Assembly (NCBI GenBank): GCA_965602795.1
Contig: CBFCZR010000024.1
Location: 1-15,262 of the forward strand
Length of the DNA stretch: 15,262 nt
Origin: Bathyarchaeum sp965602795
GTDB taxonomy: Archaea > Thermoproteota > Bathyarchaeia > Bathyarchaeales > Bathyarchaeaceae
Direction: 5' to 3'
Shown here in pieces: positions 15,047 through 15,262 of this stretch. Numbering within the stretch: the first letter of the stretch is position 1; every line of letters starts with the position of its first letter. Under the pieces are notes generated by a model. That model was not told the DNA's origin, did no database searches, and worked only from the letters and a program-made list of their open reading frames with translations. The translations under genes were made by a program, and so were the position numbers.

Positions 15047-15059
15047 TTGGATCCAAATA
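15044..15059. repeat. Perfect 16-base palindrome
   Basis: TATTTGGATCCAAATA reads the same on both strands. It sits between the convergent zinc-ribbon gene and the integrase remnant. It may be a two-way terminator hairpin or a protein site. Confidence 0.6.
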
Positions 15060-15067
15060 TGTTTTAA

Positions 15068-15262
15068 TTATTTGCGTTTTCTGAAGAGCATTACGTCTTG
15101 GGGTGTGGTGCAGATGTATTCGAATCCGGCTTCCACAATCTCTTTTGCTTCTCTTGTTATTTTTGCTGTCGCTGAATTATATTCATTGCTTTCTGATTTA
15201 CTAGTCTAGAACCCTTTAAATAACTCCGCAAAAGTCATGATGTGCATAAGGCGGATTAAAAA
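15068..15262 (-). pseudogene. C-terminal remnant of an archaeal tyrosine recombinase/integrase (continues past window edge or degraded)
   Basis: On the minus strand a frame of 45 sense codons ends at TAA 15068-15070. Its peptide includes SATAKITREAKEIVEAGFEY and ends in DVMLFRKRK. I recognise this tail (EEAxxLIEAGFEYV...KLFRKRK) from the C termini of tyrosine integrases in Bathyarchaeia and Thaumarchaeota. No ATG, GTG or TTG start precedes it, and an in-frame TAG (15206-15208) interrupts the frame. Upstream of the TAG the same frame stays open to the window edge (…HIMTFAELFKGF). So this looks like a nonsense-broken or truncated integrase end, not a working small gene. The catalytic domain would lie outside the window, if it exists. 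Confidence 0.55.

Noticed and set aside
15115..15132. TTCGAATCC, resembling a tRNA T-loop
   Set aside because: The flanking bases do not pair into a T stem, and no acceptor or anticodon arm surrounds it; it codes for AGFEY in the integrase remnant.
1..15262. CRISPR arrays, insertion sequences, rRNA or tRNA genes
   Set aside because: No regularly spaced repeats, transposase motifs, or tRNA/rRNA signatures were found on either strand.

Overview
The window looks like a dense chromosomal segment from an archaeon, most likely in the Thermoproteota/Bathyarchaeia region of the tree. The evidence is a membrane-anchored LonB protease, a two-KH NusA-like protein, an archaeal-type AspRS, Pth2, TruD, a geranylgeranyl reductase for ether lipids, ribosomal protein eL40 with a Sulfolobus-like N terminus, and a small four-CxxC zinc-ribbon protein. 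TTG and GTG starts are common, and many genes have purine-rich Shine-Dalgarno sites. The lineage is inferred from protein character; no rRNA or tRNA gene is visible.

Left part (1-4857): a solute-binding protein of a sugar ABC transporter, cut by the left edge, diverges from treT, a trehalose glycosyltransferring synthase. This suggests a trehalose/maltose uptake and conversion module. LonB follows, convergent with treT.

Middle (4858-7610): an AT-rich control region with inverted repeats separates lonB from a two-gene operon of exported proteins. The first has a signal peptide, is rich in aromatic residues, and carries a His-Gly / hydrophobic-strand-Cys pattern like clan CD (caspase/gingipain-like) cysteine peptidases. 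The second is a cell-surface protein with a Pro/Thr/Glu-rich stalk and a C-terminal membrane anchor. Its signal peptide lies in a different frame from the body, joined at a run of five Gs. This pair is the best candidate for an undescribed system.

Right part (7752-15262): housekeeping genes. These are proC, a purE of the class II-like (CO2-using) type, eL40 on the minus strand (53 codons, easily missed), a nusA-like gene followed by aspS, a pth2-truD operon on the minus strand, a geranylgeranyl reductase, and a divergent zinc-ribbon gene. The AspRS has His and Pro at the two positions that mark non-discriminating enzymes, so the cell probably makes Asn-tRNA by transamidation. At the right edge there is a 16-bp palindrome and a broken C-terminal piece of what looks like an archaeal tyrosine integrase, probably a scar of an integrated element.
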